In this document: one piece after another, positions 1-8,511 of the stretch | How the letters are laid out: each line of letters begins with the position of its first letter | Numbering within the stretch: the first letter of the stretch is position 1 | IMG/VR virus record: IMGVR_UViG_3300034018_001188 | Coordinates: 1 to 20,020 of that record | Strand: one strand, 5' to 3' | Length of the DNA stretch: 20,020 nucleotides | DNA from: a virus | Made by a program: the position numbers and the translations under genes | The notes under the pieces: generated by a model | What the model was told of the DNA's origin: nothing | The model's database searches: none | Seen by the model: only the letters and a program-made list of their open reading frames with translations

Positions 1-789
1 GAGCAAGCCGCTCGCGCCCGCGGAACCGCTACCGGCAACATCCTCGGCAACCTGTCCGCTTTCCGTGAGGCTCGCGCCGTCAACGAGGCGATCGCCAACG
101 CGGATGTGCAGCGCCGGCAGCAAGCCATTGGTCTGCTCCAGAGCGGCCAGACCACGAGCGATGTCGCCAATCGTCAGGCGCAGGAGGCGTTCAACAACAT
201 CCTCTCAGCCACCGGTCAGCGGAATACTGCGATGCAGCAGAGCTTCGCCGGTCAGATGGCCGCGCAGCAGCAGCAGCAGGCCAGTCGCCAGCAGAACATT
301 GCCAACATCCAGTCTGCCCTGGGACTCCAGCCGATCGTTTCGCAGGCTTCTCAACTTGGAGGTCTTCAACAGGGCGCTTCGCCATTTGCTGTTCCTCAGC
401 TCATGCAGGGAATGCAAATGGCAAGTCCAGCTCAGTCGATGCAGATGGGTTCGAGCTTCGCACTACAGAACGCTCAGAACGCGTTTGAAGCCTCGAAGGC
501 CAATTCTCCTCTTGCCATTGCTCAGGGCGTCACGAGCAGCATCGGAAACCTCGGTCAGGCATTCAGCGGATTCGGCCTTGCCGGCTGCTACGTGGCCCGC
601 GAGTGCATTCCCGATCAGTGGGAGGCGTTCTACTTCTGGAAGGAGCTTGTCGGTCCCAAGTGGTTCAAGAGCTTCTACGACAGCAATGCCGAGAAGTTCG
701 CCAAGTGGCTCAAGGACAAGCCGAAGACCAAGAAGATCGTGGCCAACTGGATGCTCGGTCGAATCAAGAGCCTCATCCCGAAAGCCTGA
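1..789 (+). CDS. Glutamine-rich phage virion protein, 5'-truncated by the window edge
   Basis: The frame is open from base 1, so the true start lies upstream; 262 residues are visible. The body (visible residues 1 to about 190) is Gln/Ala/Ser-rich, low in charge and probably helical or disordered, with a QQQQQ run near residue 90. The last ~65 residues, from C196, form a compact aromatic/basic module (CYVARE, then FYFWKELVGPKWFKSFY, then KPKTKKIVANWMLGRI). I recognise this as a module at the C-terminus of many tailed-phage tail or internal virion proteins, with the pattern CxVARE...P.W....Y...ae.fA.++.dKP..K..+..WM...I. Its molecular role is not known to me. It is followed after 3 nt by the next structural gene. 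The phage virion role is well supported; the exact position in the particle is not. Confidence 0.75.
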   Translation, partial: EQAARARGTATGNILGNLSAFREARAVNEAIANADVQRRQQAIGLLQSGQTTSDVANRQAQEAFNNILSATGQRNTAMQQSFAGQMAAQQQQQASRQQNIANIQSALGLQPIVSQASQLGGLQQGASPFAVPQLMQGMQMASPAQSMQMGSSFALQNAQNAFEASKANSPLAIAQGVTSSIGNLGQAFSGFGLAGCYVARECIPDQWEAFYFWKELVGPKWFKSFYDSNAEKFAKWLKDKPKTKKIVANWMLGRIKSLIPKA

Positions 790-792
790 TCA

Positions 793-1833
793 ATGGCAAA
801 CGATACCAGCACAGATACGTCAGGATCTGGAACGGATTCATCAAGTCCGAATCAGGCGTCTGAGAGGCTATATCTTGCCGGCGACCAGTATCTGCCATGG
901 GGAGCAATCATTCCTGGCACGGGTGGACTTCGAGTTGGAGATGAATATGTCGATAACGCTGGGAATCGCTGGGACTGGCAGATCGATGACTGGGAATACA
1001 ATAGGCCAGCAGTCGATCTATCGACCCCTCCAACCCCTAAGTTCGGACCAGTAACTCGATCCGGATACGCCCAGCCTCCGGTCGATCCGCTGAGCTACTA
1101 CTCGACTCCTGAACCGACTCCTGAACCGACTCCGTACACTGGTGGGCCAACAAGGTGGACCGAGATCAATCGTCCCGCTTTGGATCTGAGCAATATCCAG
1201 ACGTTTACTCCGGTTTCATCGCCTGCTCCTGAGCCAACCTCGCCTCCTGTATCTCAGCAACCAACCTACAGCAGCGAGGGAGAAGACTCTGGAACCAGCC
1301 TGATAACCGATGAAAACAGGGAAAGGTACATCAGGGAAGGCGGGATGAATCTTCAGGGACCATCGGAACCCACTCCGGTGAATCCTCTTCCTGAGACATC
1401 TCTCCCAAAGGTGGAAGATGTTAATACCAACATTTTCTCAGGCGTTGTTACAAACCCCGTCCAAGGAGGCGAGAAGCCTTACTACATAGAGGACACTGGT
1501 GTTGCCGGCCCCGCTATAGAGAGCAAGCCTATCACTCCAGGGTTGATCCCGTTGGATAAACCTCAATTCACCTTACAGCCCACAACCAGTTTTCCGTCAA
1601 CGACCACTCGCAACCCCATCGTACTCCCCGGTGCCTCGGTGCTGAGCAGGCCAGTCATCACGACCCCGCTGCCCGAGCTTCCGGTAAACCCCGTGCTGAC
1701 TCGCAATCGGGACATGGCTCCGAGCAGGTATTTCCGCGACATCAACTACGATCCCGAGGAGATCCTCGCCGCGGCGATGCGAAGCATGGGCGGTCGCATG
1801 GCCCGCCGGTCAATTCTCAACGAACAGAGCTAA
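793..1833 (+). CDS. Proline/threonine-rich phage structural protein of unknown function
   Basis: The gene encodes 346 residues from an ATG 3 nt after the preceding stop. I see no clear SD site in front of it. The N-terminus is Ser/Thr-rich (MANDTSTDTSGSGTDSSSPN). A short ordered-looking stretch with Trp/Tyr/Gly (about residues 30-75) is followed by a long Pro/Thr/Ser/Glu linker, including a PTPEPTPEP tract encoded by a tandem DNA repeat. The final ~50 residues are more basic (SRYFRDINYD, then AAAMRSMGGRMARRSI). No catalytic motif, signal peptide or membrane segment is evident. Its place between two virion-type genes in one transcription unit suggests a virion or assembly role, perhaps a flexible linker protein. 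I do not recognise the family. Confidence 0.7.
   Translation: MANDTSTDTSGSGTDSSSPNQASERLYLAGDQYLPWGAIIPGTGGLRVGDEYVDNAGNRWDWQIDDWEYNRPAVDLSTPPTPKFGPVTRSGYAQPPVDPLSYYSTPEPTPEPTPYTGGPTRWTEINRPALDLSNIQTFTPVSSPAPEPTSPPVSQQPTYSSEGEDSGTSLITDENRERYIREGGMNLQGPSEPTPVNPLPETSLPKVEDVNTNIFSGVVTNPVQGGEKPYYIEDTGVAGPAIESKPITPGLIPLDKPQFTLQPTTSFPSTTTRNPIVLPGASVLSRPVITTPLPELPVNPVLTRNRDMAPSRYFRDINYDPEEILAAAMRSMGGRMARRSILNEQS
1104..1133 (+). repeat. 12-nt tandem repeat encoding PTPEP units
   Basis: The unit gactcctgaacc occurs at 1104-1115 and again at 1116-1127, followed by a partial third copy (gactcc). It is in frame and encodes the PTPEPTPEP tract of the proline-rich protein. Slippage here would change linker length without breaking the frame. 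Confidence 0.8.
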
Positions 1834-1839
1834 CGATCT

Positions 1840-2715
1840 ATGGCTACACCCGAAGAAATCAGAAAGAAACTTGAGGCTCAGGCTACGCAGCGTGTGAATC
1901 CGCTGCTCAAGGGCCTGACCATGTTGACCGGAGGTTTGGCCGGCGAGTTCACTGGTACCAACGAGCAGATCCGCCAGCGCAATTTGGCCAAGCGGGCTCT
2001 GATGGAAGAGGATCTCGCTTCGTTGCAGGAGCAACGGTTGAACGAGCGCATGAAAGCGCAGCGCGGTCAGATGCTTGAGGATGAACTCAAGAGGATTGCT
2101 GCTCAGGACGAAGCGATTGCTCGTCGTCAAAGAGATGCCGAAATCGCTGCTCGTGAAGCAAAGCGTCCTGAAATGCGCGGATTATTGGAATCTCGCCCGA
2201 ATTACCAAGTCGGAGGAGATCGCGGGCTTGGTGGCGCAATGGCCGCTCCAATCTCTGCTCTTGAACCGATCGAAGAAGTTGAGCGGCAGTACTCCTACGA
2301 AAAAGCTCTCCAAGATCAGGAGCAAGAGGCTCGCAGGATCAAGAGCGGTTACATGAGCTACAACATCCCTGGCAGGGGAACCATTGGTGGCACTCCGGAA
2401 CAGATCGAAGCGATGGCTGAAAAGGATCCAGTGCTGAAGAAATTCATTTCTCAAGCGCCTTCTGAAGAGCCTCCGTTTTCGACCACTTGGGGTATAAACC
2501 CTTTCACGTATCGTCCGGAAGCAAAGCTGACATTCAGCAAGTCTGTTCCGTACGAAGAGCAGAAGAGGCTGGTCGAGCAGTTTATGGGTCAAAGCGGACC
2601 AAGCCCGTTTGCTGGCGAACCTGATCCTGGAACGACGTCTACCAAGAAAGAAGAGAAGCCTACCAGTTTTCCCGGTTATAAGGTAACAATACCAGGAAAA
2701 GAAGAACTGAAGTAA
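1840..2715 (+). CDS. Coiled-coil phage structural protein, unknown function
   Basis: The gene encodes 291 residues. Residues 1-40 include a small hydrophobic/Gly stretch (LLKGLTMLTGGLAGEF). Residues about 45-110 are a highly charged Glu/Arg/Lys/Gln region with a strong helical, coiled-coil look (NLAKRALMEEDLASLQEQRL onward). The C-terminal half is mixed, rich in Pro and Gly, and ends in a short basic tail (KVTIPGKEELK). No enzymatic motif is seen. It lies 6 nt after the previous gene and ends one base before the giant internal protein, so it is probably made with it. A role as an internal or connector-associated virion protein is an inference from position. Base composition drifts toward AT in the last ~60 nt. 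Confidence 0.7.
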   Translation: MATPEEIRKKLEAQATQRVNPLLKGLTMLTGGLAGEFTGTNEQIRQRNLAKRALMEEDLASLQEQRLNERMKAQRGQMLEDELKRIAAQDEAIARRQRDAEIAAREAKRPEMRGLLESRPNYQVGGDRGLGGAMAAPISALEPIEEVERQYSYEKALQDQEQEARRIKSGYMSYNIPGRGTIGGTPEQIEAMAEKDPVLKKFISQAPSEEPPFSTTWGINPFTYRPEAKLTFSKSVPYEEQKRLVEQFMGQSGPSPFAGEPDPGTTSTKKEEKPTSFPGYKVTIPGKEELK

Positions 2716-2716
2716 T

Positions 2717-5700
2717 ATGCCTAAATATAGAGTTTTTCAAGAATCAACTGGCGTTACTCTTGATCTTGAAGGCGACAAAGCGCCAGATCTTGATGATATT
2801 AATAGAGCATTTGCTTTTTATGGCCAACAAAAGTATCCGAATGCTCCGGTACTTCAGGCTCCCCCGAGTCTGTACGAGCAGGCCAAGGCTGTTGCCCCTT
2901 CTTTGGCCCGTGTTGCCGCTCCTCTGGCATTCGGAAGGCCGATGCCTGAGGACATTGCGACGACCGGAAGAGTGGTCCAACAAGGTGCAGAAGCTGTTCG
3001 CAGGCTGACCGGTGGTCGTGAAAAGCCCGAAGAGCTGCTGCAAGGCGCTTCTCAAATCGAGAGAGAAGGCATCTTAGCTCTTGGCTCAGCATCCCCAGAA
3101 AAGCGGGAACTTGCTGCCTCGCTTGGTGGCAGATTGGGTGAGGTCGTCAGCGAATACACTCCGATTCCTGAATCCGTAACTCGTCCCGTCGGACAGGTGG
3201 CAGGTCAGGTTTCGGCTGACCTTTTGTCCCCAATGAATCTGATGAGCCTCGGCATTGCCGGTGCCGCTCGTCAGGCTTCTCGCATTCCGCAGTTGGTTGC
3301 AGGTGCTGAGTTTGCAGAGACAACCACGCCTTCAGCGGTTCGTGCTGCTCAGATTGCTGATCTTCGTAGAGCTTCAGGAAGCGGTTCTTTTCCTGAAGCG
3401 TTGCAAAAAGAGTTAATGGAATTCCCCGGGGGACATCGATTAAAAGACTCTGCAAATGCTGTAGAACAAGTTGGCCGACTGGTTGCACCTGCACTGCTTC
3501 CTCCAATTGCGCTTGGAGCAGCAGAGTCCACAGGGATGGCTCTCCAAACCGTCGTTGATCCGAATGCTACTCCTGAGCAGAAACTGAAGGCTTCGCTTGA
3601 AGCTGGTGTTGGAATGCTGTTTTCCGCAGGTCTTGGCGCTCAGGTTGGCAAGACCTTCGGGATGAAGCGCGGAGTCACTCAGGCTCAGGTGCTTGAGCAA
3701 TTGGCGTCACGCAAGCAGACCGTTGGAGAGGCCATCAGCAAAGTTGAGGGTTTGCTCAACGAGATGGATCAGATTGTTCCGGTTGAGAATCTTAGGGATC
3801 AGTTCCGGAGATTCACTTCGGAAATGAATCCTGATGAACCTTTCATCTTTCGACAGGAACCGGTTGGAGAAGGGCCTCGCTCTCGCTCTCGTTTTGTTAC
3901 AGAGGAAGAGCGGGCTGCTGTTGCTCAAGAGCAGGCTTTCCAAGAAGCCAACCAACAGGCGGCACTTGAAAAAGCCGCAGAGGTATCTGGAACACCGCTC
4001 AAGACAGCCGAGCAATTGTTCCGCGAGCGACAAGAAGCAAACAAGCCTCCGGTAATTCCAAGCGAAGAAGTCCCTCCAGCGGTTCGTGATTACATCGATG
4101 AAGCTCAGGCTCGTAGAGATGCAGCCGCGGCAGCTCGTGGACAATTCATAACATCTGAAGCAGTAGATCTCCTTGCTAAGGTCGATTCCGGAGGTGTTCC
4201 CGCTCAGATTACTCGCAATTTGGAGCGAATCGCAAACGAGAATGGAATCACTGTTACACGGCAAGATACTCCAAATACGGTAATCGAAAAACTTCGCAGA
4301 AAAGGGTCTGGATACGCCCGTGAAGTTGGACAGCCCCCTGTCATTCAGGCTGCTGCTCCTGAAGGAACTCCCCTTCGATCCACTGAGGAGATGCTCGCTG
4401 AACGACTTCGTGTTCGTGATGAGCGGATCGCTGCGGAGCAAGAAGCTGCGCGTCCTGAAACCCTTAGGGGCGCTGAGGAAATACAGGCTCAACGCTCGGC
4501 TGAACGACAGGCTCAAAGAGAACGAGCTGCTGCCATTCGATCAGCTCTTGGTCGCCGAGAACTGACTGTCGAAGAGTTGATGAGAGAGGAGGCCGATCAA
4601 CCGCGCCCTTCTGCCCGTCAGATTGCCGAAGAGCTGCGCCGACAGATCGAGCCTCGCATCGAAGCACCTGAGGTTCTCACCGAACCCAGACGCGCTCGTG
4701 AAGGTGGCCTACTGCCTCAACGAGAGGCTATCGTTGAAAAGGCTGTTCAAGAAGGCACCCCGCTTCGCAGAGCCGAGGACATCATGGCTGAAAGGCTCCG
4801 CGCTCGTGATGAGCGTGTGGCCGCTGAACAGCAGAGGATTGCGGCAGAGCAGGCTCGCGTTCCTCTTGAAACTGCCAGTGAGAAACTCGCTCGTGCTCTC
4901 CAATCCAGAGACCGTCGCCTTGCCGCGGAAGCCGCCGCGGAAGCATTGGAGTCAGGAGCTGCTCGTGGCGAATCCGTAAGAGTTACCAGGGCCACGGTCG
5001 AGAAGTTGCTTCGGATAAAAGAGAAGCCGGCAGGCCAAGCCGTTGCTGAGGAAACGATCTTCAACGAGGTCTGGAACAAGGCGCTCGAAGAGACCCAAGG
5101 TAAATCAAAAAGACCTGAATGGAATGGAACAAAACAAGTTCCAGAAATGTGGAAATACAATACAGAGGGAGAAAGGTTTGGATTAGATGTTGAATACAAA
5201 TTAAGCCCAGTCAAAAAGATACCGACATCTGATATCAAATCAGGTGAATTTGATTCTCCATTAACAGGGGATCAAGTTAATGATATAGCCGCTATTCTTA
5301 AATCGGATCCAAATCAAATACCGCCTATTGTTGTTGAAATAAACAAATCTGGTCAATTGGTGGTTGTTGATGGAGAGCATAGATTTGGAGCTGCAAATGC
5401 AATTGGATTGAAAGAGATTCCAGTCAGAGTTGCGATACGATCAGATTTACCAACAAAACAATACGCTGAAAAAGCAAATCAAATTGCCAAAAAACTTGAA
5501 GGTTTAAGAGTTAAAGTCGAGCCCGGTGTCGGTGCAAACCCGTTCCCTCAACTGATGGGAGCGGCTTGGAACGGTGCGTTGTCGGTCGCCCAAGCTGTGA
5601 TTCGCGCTGGCGGATCTGTGGCCGACGGTGTTGCCGCGGGAATCCGCTACGCCAAGCAGAACTTCAAGGGCAAGTTCGATGAGGCTGATTTTACCGCTCA

Positions 5701-8284
5701 ACTTCAACGTGTCATAGAACGTCCGTCCGCAGTTCAAGTGCCTGAAGGAATGGCGGCCAGACGCTTTGCGGAACGAGCTGCCGCTTCTCCTGGCATTCCT
5801 CCGAAAATTCGAGAGGCAATTGCTGCTTCTCCAGAAGCCTCTTACGTCAGGCAAAACCTCAAGCAGACCGAGCAACAGGCTGGCGTGAAGACGGTTGATG
5901 AACTGTACGCGGATATATCCGATCCAGAATCTAACACCAGCACGGCATCATCCGTAGAACTGATCAAGAGACAGATTGCGGCAGGCGAAGCTCAAGATGT
6001 TGTAGATAAGACTCTTAAGCTGGCAAAGCGTGGTACCACAATGGGCCAGCTAATCAACCAGATGAAGCTTCTCAAGTCGGGAACTAGAGAAGGAATAATC
6101 TATCTGGTTACCAAGTCGATGGAGGAGAACGGAAGAACGCCAGACGGCCCACAGCTCAAAAAGCTCGGAGACCTAATGGATGTTTTTAGGTCTACAAGTG
6201 ACATCGCCCAGAACGCTGAGTTGAAGTGGAAAGAGGCTTCAAACCTTGGAGACAATACGGCGATCGACGCAGCTTTCAACGAGCTGCAATTGGCCGACTC
6301 TGCCAAGAACCAAGCAGACGCTGAACTCACGAAGCAAATTTCACGGATGAATCCGTCTTTGCTTCCAGACCTGTATGTTGCACTGGTTCAGGGATCCGTC
6401 CAATCGACTCTTTCTCTGGCTGGAAACCTGTACGGAAACATTGTTAATAGGCCAATGTCGGAGCTTTCAGCGATGGTCGCAAAGCTGGTCGATTCGTCTC
6501 TGTTTCGTGGAAGGCTTGGAAATACTTACAACCCTAGAGCAAGGGCTTTTGATCGCATCAACAGCTTGAGAAAGTCTGTTCCAGAGGCTTTTCAAATTCT
6601 CAAAAAGGGATCAGAGGCGGCTGCCTACGAACCCGGTTTTGACATGGGAAATCCCCTCAATTTCACGAGGGCTGCAAGAAACGTATACGATCGGATTTTC
6701 AACGGTGCCAATGACATCCCTCTTTTGAGGAATGCTGTTGAAATGACTCTTGGTGCTTATCCTGACACCATATTTAGAATCAACCAAAGCGTTGATAACG
6801 TGTTCAAGTCGGCTGACAGAGCTGCTTTGATTCGTGAGGTGGGTCAAAGACGCGGCCTGACAGACGCTCAGATCAAGGTCGCCCAAAGGAACCCCAAGCT
6901 CTACGAGATCAGCAACAGGGAGTTTGAAAAAGGCGTCAAAGGGTTCACCGCGGATGACCTTGGGTACATTGATTTTGAGGCGGCTAGGTCTGTGTTTCAG
7001 CAGGAAAACGCTGCCACTCAATTTGCCTCTATGGTGAATCGGTTCGTGAAAGAGAAAGGTGGCCCTGTTTTCTACATCCCATACAGGACTCTCTTCTTAT
7101 TCCAGAAGACCCCCATCAACGTCGCAGCCGAAGCTCTGTCATTCATGCCTTCTGGTTTGGTCAGAAGGTGGGGACAGATGGCTCCGAGGGAAAAGAACTT
7201 GGCGGCTGTGAAGCTGACGATTGGGGCGATGCTCATCACCGCTTACAATCAGTTGTACGACAAAGGGATCATCACCCCCAACCTCGACACTCCTGGTGAG
7301 ACGAACAAGGCCCGCGAGTTGGCCAAGTCTGGTGGCGTCATGCCTCCAGGAACTCTCAACGTCAGCGGCTTGGTTCGATATGTTAACGGCGAAGATCCGA
7401 GCTTCCAGCCCGGTGATAACGTGCGTGATCTCGCCAAGTTTGGAACATCGGGCGCGATTGGCATGATGGTTGGCACTGCCCGAAGGATTCGTGAAAGAAG
7501 TCGAACCAGCGATCCTGATTGGCTGACGATTGCAGGAGGAACAGTGTTGAGTGCCGCAAACTTCATTCAACAGCAAGGATTCCTTGATGGTGTCAGCGGA
7601 ATGATCAAAGCCCTGTCCCAGGAGGGTGGAGCTTCGATGGAAAGCCTCGTGAAGAAGTACCTTTCGACGGCAACATCACCGGTTCAACCTGCGATCCTCG
7701 GGAGTTTGATGCGAGCCGAACGTGAGTTTGTTCCGGTTACCGGCGGCGAAGGTGTAATCAAAGACCTGACCAACGAACTCAACCAAAAATACGCCGCTCT
7801 TCCGTTTTTCGAAGGAAAGCAGCTTCCTCTTCGGCGCGATCTTTGGGGAGATCCAGTCAGGCAGACCCCAAAGAGCGAGAACCCTTGGGTTTACAACTTC
7901 CTTGAGCCTTGGAAGAGCCGAGAAATCGATGCTGATCCGCTCAATGCCTCGATCTATCGGGTGTGGCGCAGGACCGCTGATAATCGGGCGATTCCATCGA
8001 TTCCGAATCCTCAGATCACCTACGGTAAAACCAGTTTTGAGAAGCTGTCTCCTGAGCAGTTCGACCGCTACGCCCAACTCGTTGGTTTCTACCGGCGCAA
8101 ATTGGCTGAGGAGGTCTACATGACCAATGACTATCGGGAAGGATCAGATGACGCTCGCATCGCGCTTCTAAACCGAGCCTACGATCGTGGCATCAACATC
8201 GGAAAGTACCGTTTCCTTCAGGAATTGAGGAAATCTGGCCAGACTTTGACGCCAGTCGCACCCCGCCGAGGCTTCGAGGAATAA
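2717..8284 (+). CDS. Giant multidomain internal virion (ejection/polyvalent-type) protein with embedded ParB-like domain
   Basis: The protein has 1855 residues. Residues 1-35 (YRVFQESTG..LDLEGD..PDLDDINRAF) match a short N-terminal module common in phage tail/internal proteins (TG.T..LEGD.PPTE.d+..+F). Residues about 45-340 contain Ala/Gly-rich amphipathic stretches. Residues about 390-770 are a charged Arg/Glu/Ala helical region with three related GTPL(K/R) repeats. Residues about 796-935 hold a ParB-like domain (VVVDGEHRFG at 882-891) in AT-rich DNA. Residues about 1100-1640 resemble the conserved C-terminal region of large podovirus internal proteins, including a Q.T.SLAGN..GN+ stretch and FYIPYRTLFLFQKTP. 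Such proteins are generally ejected into the host with the DNA; that role is inferred here from family resemblance and size. The ATG follows the upstream stop by one base. Confidence 0.75.
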   Translation: MPKYRVFQESTGVTLDLEGDKAPDLDDINRAFAFYGQQKYPNAPVLQAPPSLYEQAKAVAPSLARVAAPLAFGRPMPEDIATTGRVVQQGAEAVRRLTGGREKPEELLQGASQIEREGILALGSASPEKRELAASLGGRLGEVVSEYTPIPESVTRPVGQVAGQVSADLLSPMNLMSLGIAGAARQASRIPQLVAGAEFAETTTPSAVRAAQIADLRRASGSGSFPEALQKELMEFPGGHRLKDSANAVEQVGRLVAPALLPPIALGAAESTGMALQTVVDPNATPEQKLKASLEAGVGMLFSAGLGAQVGKTFGMKRGVTQAQVLEQLASRKQTVGEAISKVEGLLNEMDQIVPVENLRDQFRRFTSEMNPDEPFIFRQEPVGEGPRSRSRFVTEEERAAVAQEQAFQEANQQAALEKAAEVSGTPLKTAEQLFRERQEANKPPVIPSEEVPPAVRDYIDEAQARRDAAAAARGQFITSEAVDLLAKVDSGGVPAQITRNLERIANENGITVTRQDTPNTVIEKLRRKGSGYAREVGQPPVIQAAAPEGTPLRSTEEMLAERLRVRDERIAAEQEAARPETLRGAEEIQAQRSAERQAQRERAAAIRSALGRRELTVEELMREEADQPRPSARQIAEELRRQIEPRIEAPEVLTEPRRAREGGLLPQREAIVEKAVQEGTPLRRAEDIMAERLRARDERVAAEQQRIAAEQARVPLETASEKLARALQSRDRRLAAEAAAEALESGAARGESVRVTRATVEKLLRIKEKPAGQAVAEETIFNEVWNKALEETQGKSKRPEWNGTKQVPEMWKYNTEGERFGLDVEYKLSPVKKIPTSDIKSGEFDSPLTGDQVNDIAAILKSDPNQIPPIVVEINKSGQLVVVDGEHRFGAANAIGLKEIPVRVAIRSDLPTKQYAEKANQIAKKLEGLRVKVEPGVGANPFPQLMGAAWNGALSVAQAVIRAGGSVADGVAAGIRYAKQNFKGKFDEADFTAQLQRVIERPSAVQVPEGMAARRFAERAAASPGIPPKIREAIAASPEASYVRQNLKQTEQQAGVKTVDELYADISDPESNTSTASSVELIKRQIAAGEAQDVVDKTLKLAKRGTTMGQLINQMKLLKSGTREGIIYLVTKSMEENGRTPDGPQLKKLGDLMDVFRSTSDIAQNAELKWKEASNLGDNTAIDAAFNELQLADSAKNQADAELTKQISRMNPSLLPDLYVALVQGSVQSTLSLAGNLYGNIVNRPMSELSAMVAKLVDSSLFRGRLGNTYNPRARAFDRINSLRKSVPEAFQILKKGSEAAAYEPGFDMGNPLNFTRAARNVYDRIFNGANDIPLLRNAVEMTLGAYPDTIFRINQSVDNVFKSADRAALIREVGQRRGLTDAQIKVAQRNPKLYEISNREFEKGVKGFTADDLGYIDFEAARSVFQQENAATQFASMVNRFVKEKGGPVFYIPYRTLFLFQKTPINVAAEALSFMPSGLVRRWGQMAPREKNLAAVKLTIGAMLITAYNQLYDKGIITPNLDTPGETNKARELAKSGGVMPPGTLNVSGLVRYVNGEDPSFQPGDNVRDLAKFGTSGAIGMMVGTARRIRERSRTSDPDWLTIAGGTVLSAANFIQQQGFLDGVSGMIKALSQEGGASMESLVKKYLSTATSPVQPAILGSLMRAEREFVPVTGGEGVIKDLTNELNQKYAALPFFEGKQLPLRRDLWGDPVRQTPKSENPWVYNFLEPWKSREIDADPLNASIYRVWRRTADNRAIPSIPNPQITYGKTSFEKLSPEQFDRYAQLVGFYRRKLAEEVYMTNDYREGSDDARIALLNRAYDRGINIGKYRFLQELRKSGQTLTPVAPRRGFEE
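3989..4831 (+). repeat. Three diverged GTPL-type repeats inside the giant virion protein
   Basis: The motif GTPL(K/R)..E.....ER occurs at residues 425-438 (nt 3989-4030), 549-575 (nt 4361-4441) and 679-705 (nt 4751-4831). The last two copies are identical at 20 of 27 positions (EGTPLR...MAERLR.RDER.AAEQ) and are 130 residues apart. The first copy is shorter and more diverged. This suggests segmental duplication in the charged helical part of the protein, or a short linear motif used several times. Confidence 0.7.
5101..5519 (+). other. AT-rich island encoding a ParB/Srx-like domain within the giant gene
   Basis: The reading frame runs unbroken through this block, but composition changes sharply. 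Three 60-nt samples inside it are 32-35% GC, whereas samples at 4861-4920 and 5581-5640 are about 55% and 70%. The encoded residues (about 796-935) have the order expected of a ParB N-terminal-like fold: IPTSDIKSGEFDSP, then an IPPIVVEI strand, then VVVDGEHRFGAANAIGLKEI with the signature DG.HR..Aa...G, then VRV. This motif binds or hydrolyses nucleotides in ParB/sulfiredoxin relatives. The composition break indicates that the domain was acquired as a unit. Confidence 0.8.
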
Positions 8285-8337
8285 TTTCCGCAAGAAATAG
8301 TTTGCAACACTGGGCAACACGGGGTACGTTCTTCCCC
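8285..8337 (+). promoter_or_regulatory. Putative control region at the virion/replication border
   Basis: These 53 nt separate the giant virion gene from the HTH gene. They contain a direct repeat, gcaacac at 8304-8310 and 8314-8320, with a 10-nt period (about one helical turn). Next comes a small hairpin with arms gggg (8321-8324) and cccc (8334-8337), directly before the GTG start. A weak sigma70-like pair, TTGCAA (8302-8307) and TACGTT (8325-8330) with 17-nt spacing, can be drawn, but it matches consensus at only 4/6 and 3/6 bases. The repeat could be an operator for the adjacent HTH protein. All functional reading is inference. Confidence 0.35.
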
Positions 8338-8511
8338 GTGAGCGTAAAACTACTCTCGATCAAAGAGATCGCACAGACCCTCGGGACTCATCCCGAGACG
8401 GTGCGTCGATGGATCAGGGATGGTCGGCTTCCAGCCATGAAGGCAACGAAGCGCACGATCCGTGTTCGCTCCGACGTCATCGAGCAACTACTCCGAAACA
8501 ACAACAAATGA
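8338..8511 (+). CDS. Small excisionase/MerR-type helix-turn-helix DNA-binding protein
   Basis: The protein has 57 residues from a GTG at 8338. The frame also allows a TTG at 8302, but the HTH domain begins right after the GTG and the extra residues look like leader. The HTH_17/excisionase pattern is clear: SIKEIAQTLGTHPETVRRWI (residues 7-26), then RDGRLPAMKATKRTIRV and a closing helix SDVIEQLL. The family binds DNA as small winged HTHs, acting as recombination directionality factors or regulators. No integrase is in the window, so excisionase is not proven. As the first gene of the replication operon, after a region with direct repeats, it may be an autoregulator. Its stop overlaps the next ATG (ATGA). 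Confidence 0.8.
   Translation: MSVKLLSIKEIAQTLGTHPETVRRWIRDGRLPAMKATKRTIRVRSDVIEQLLRNNNK

Noticed and set aside
65-1054. Long plus-strand open frame of about 329 codons over the first two genes
   Set aside because: Its translation is Arg/Ser-rich low-quality sequence spanning two real genes in another frame; it is a shadow frame.
3707-4516. Minus-strand open frame of about 269 codons inside the giant virion gene
   Set aside because: It is antisense to a continuous, domain-bearing gene, with no recognisable motif or start signal.
8338-8511. Calling the small HTH protein a proven excisionase
   Set aside because: The fold matches, but there is no integrase or attachment site in the window.
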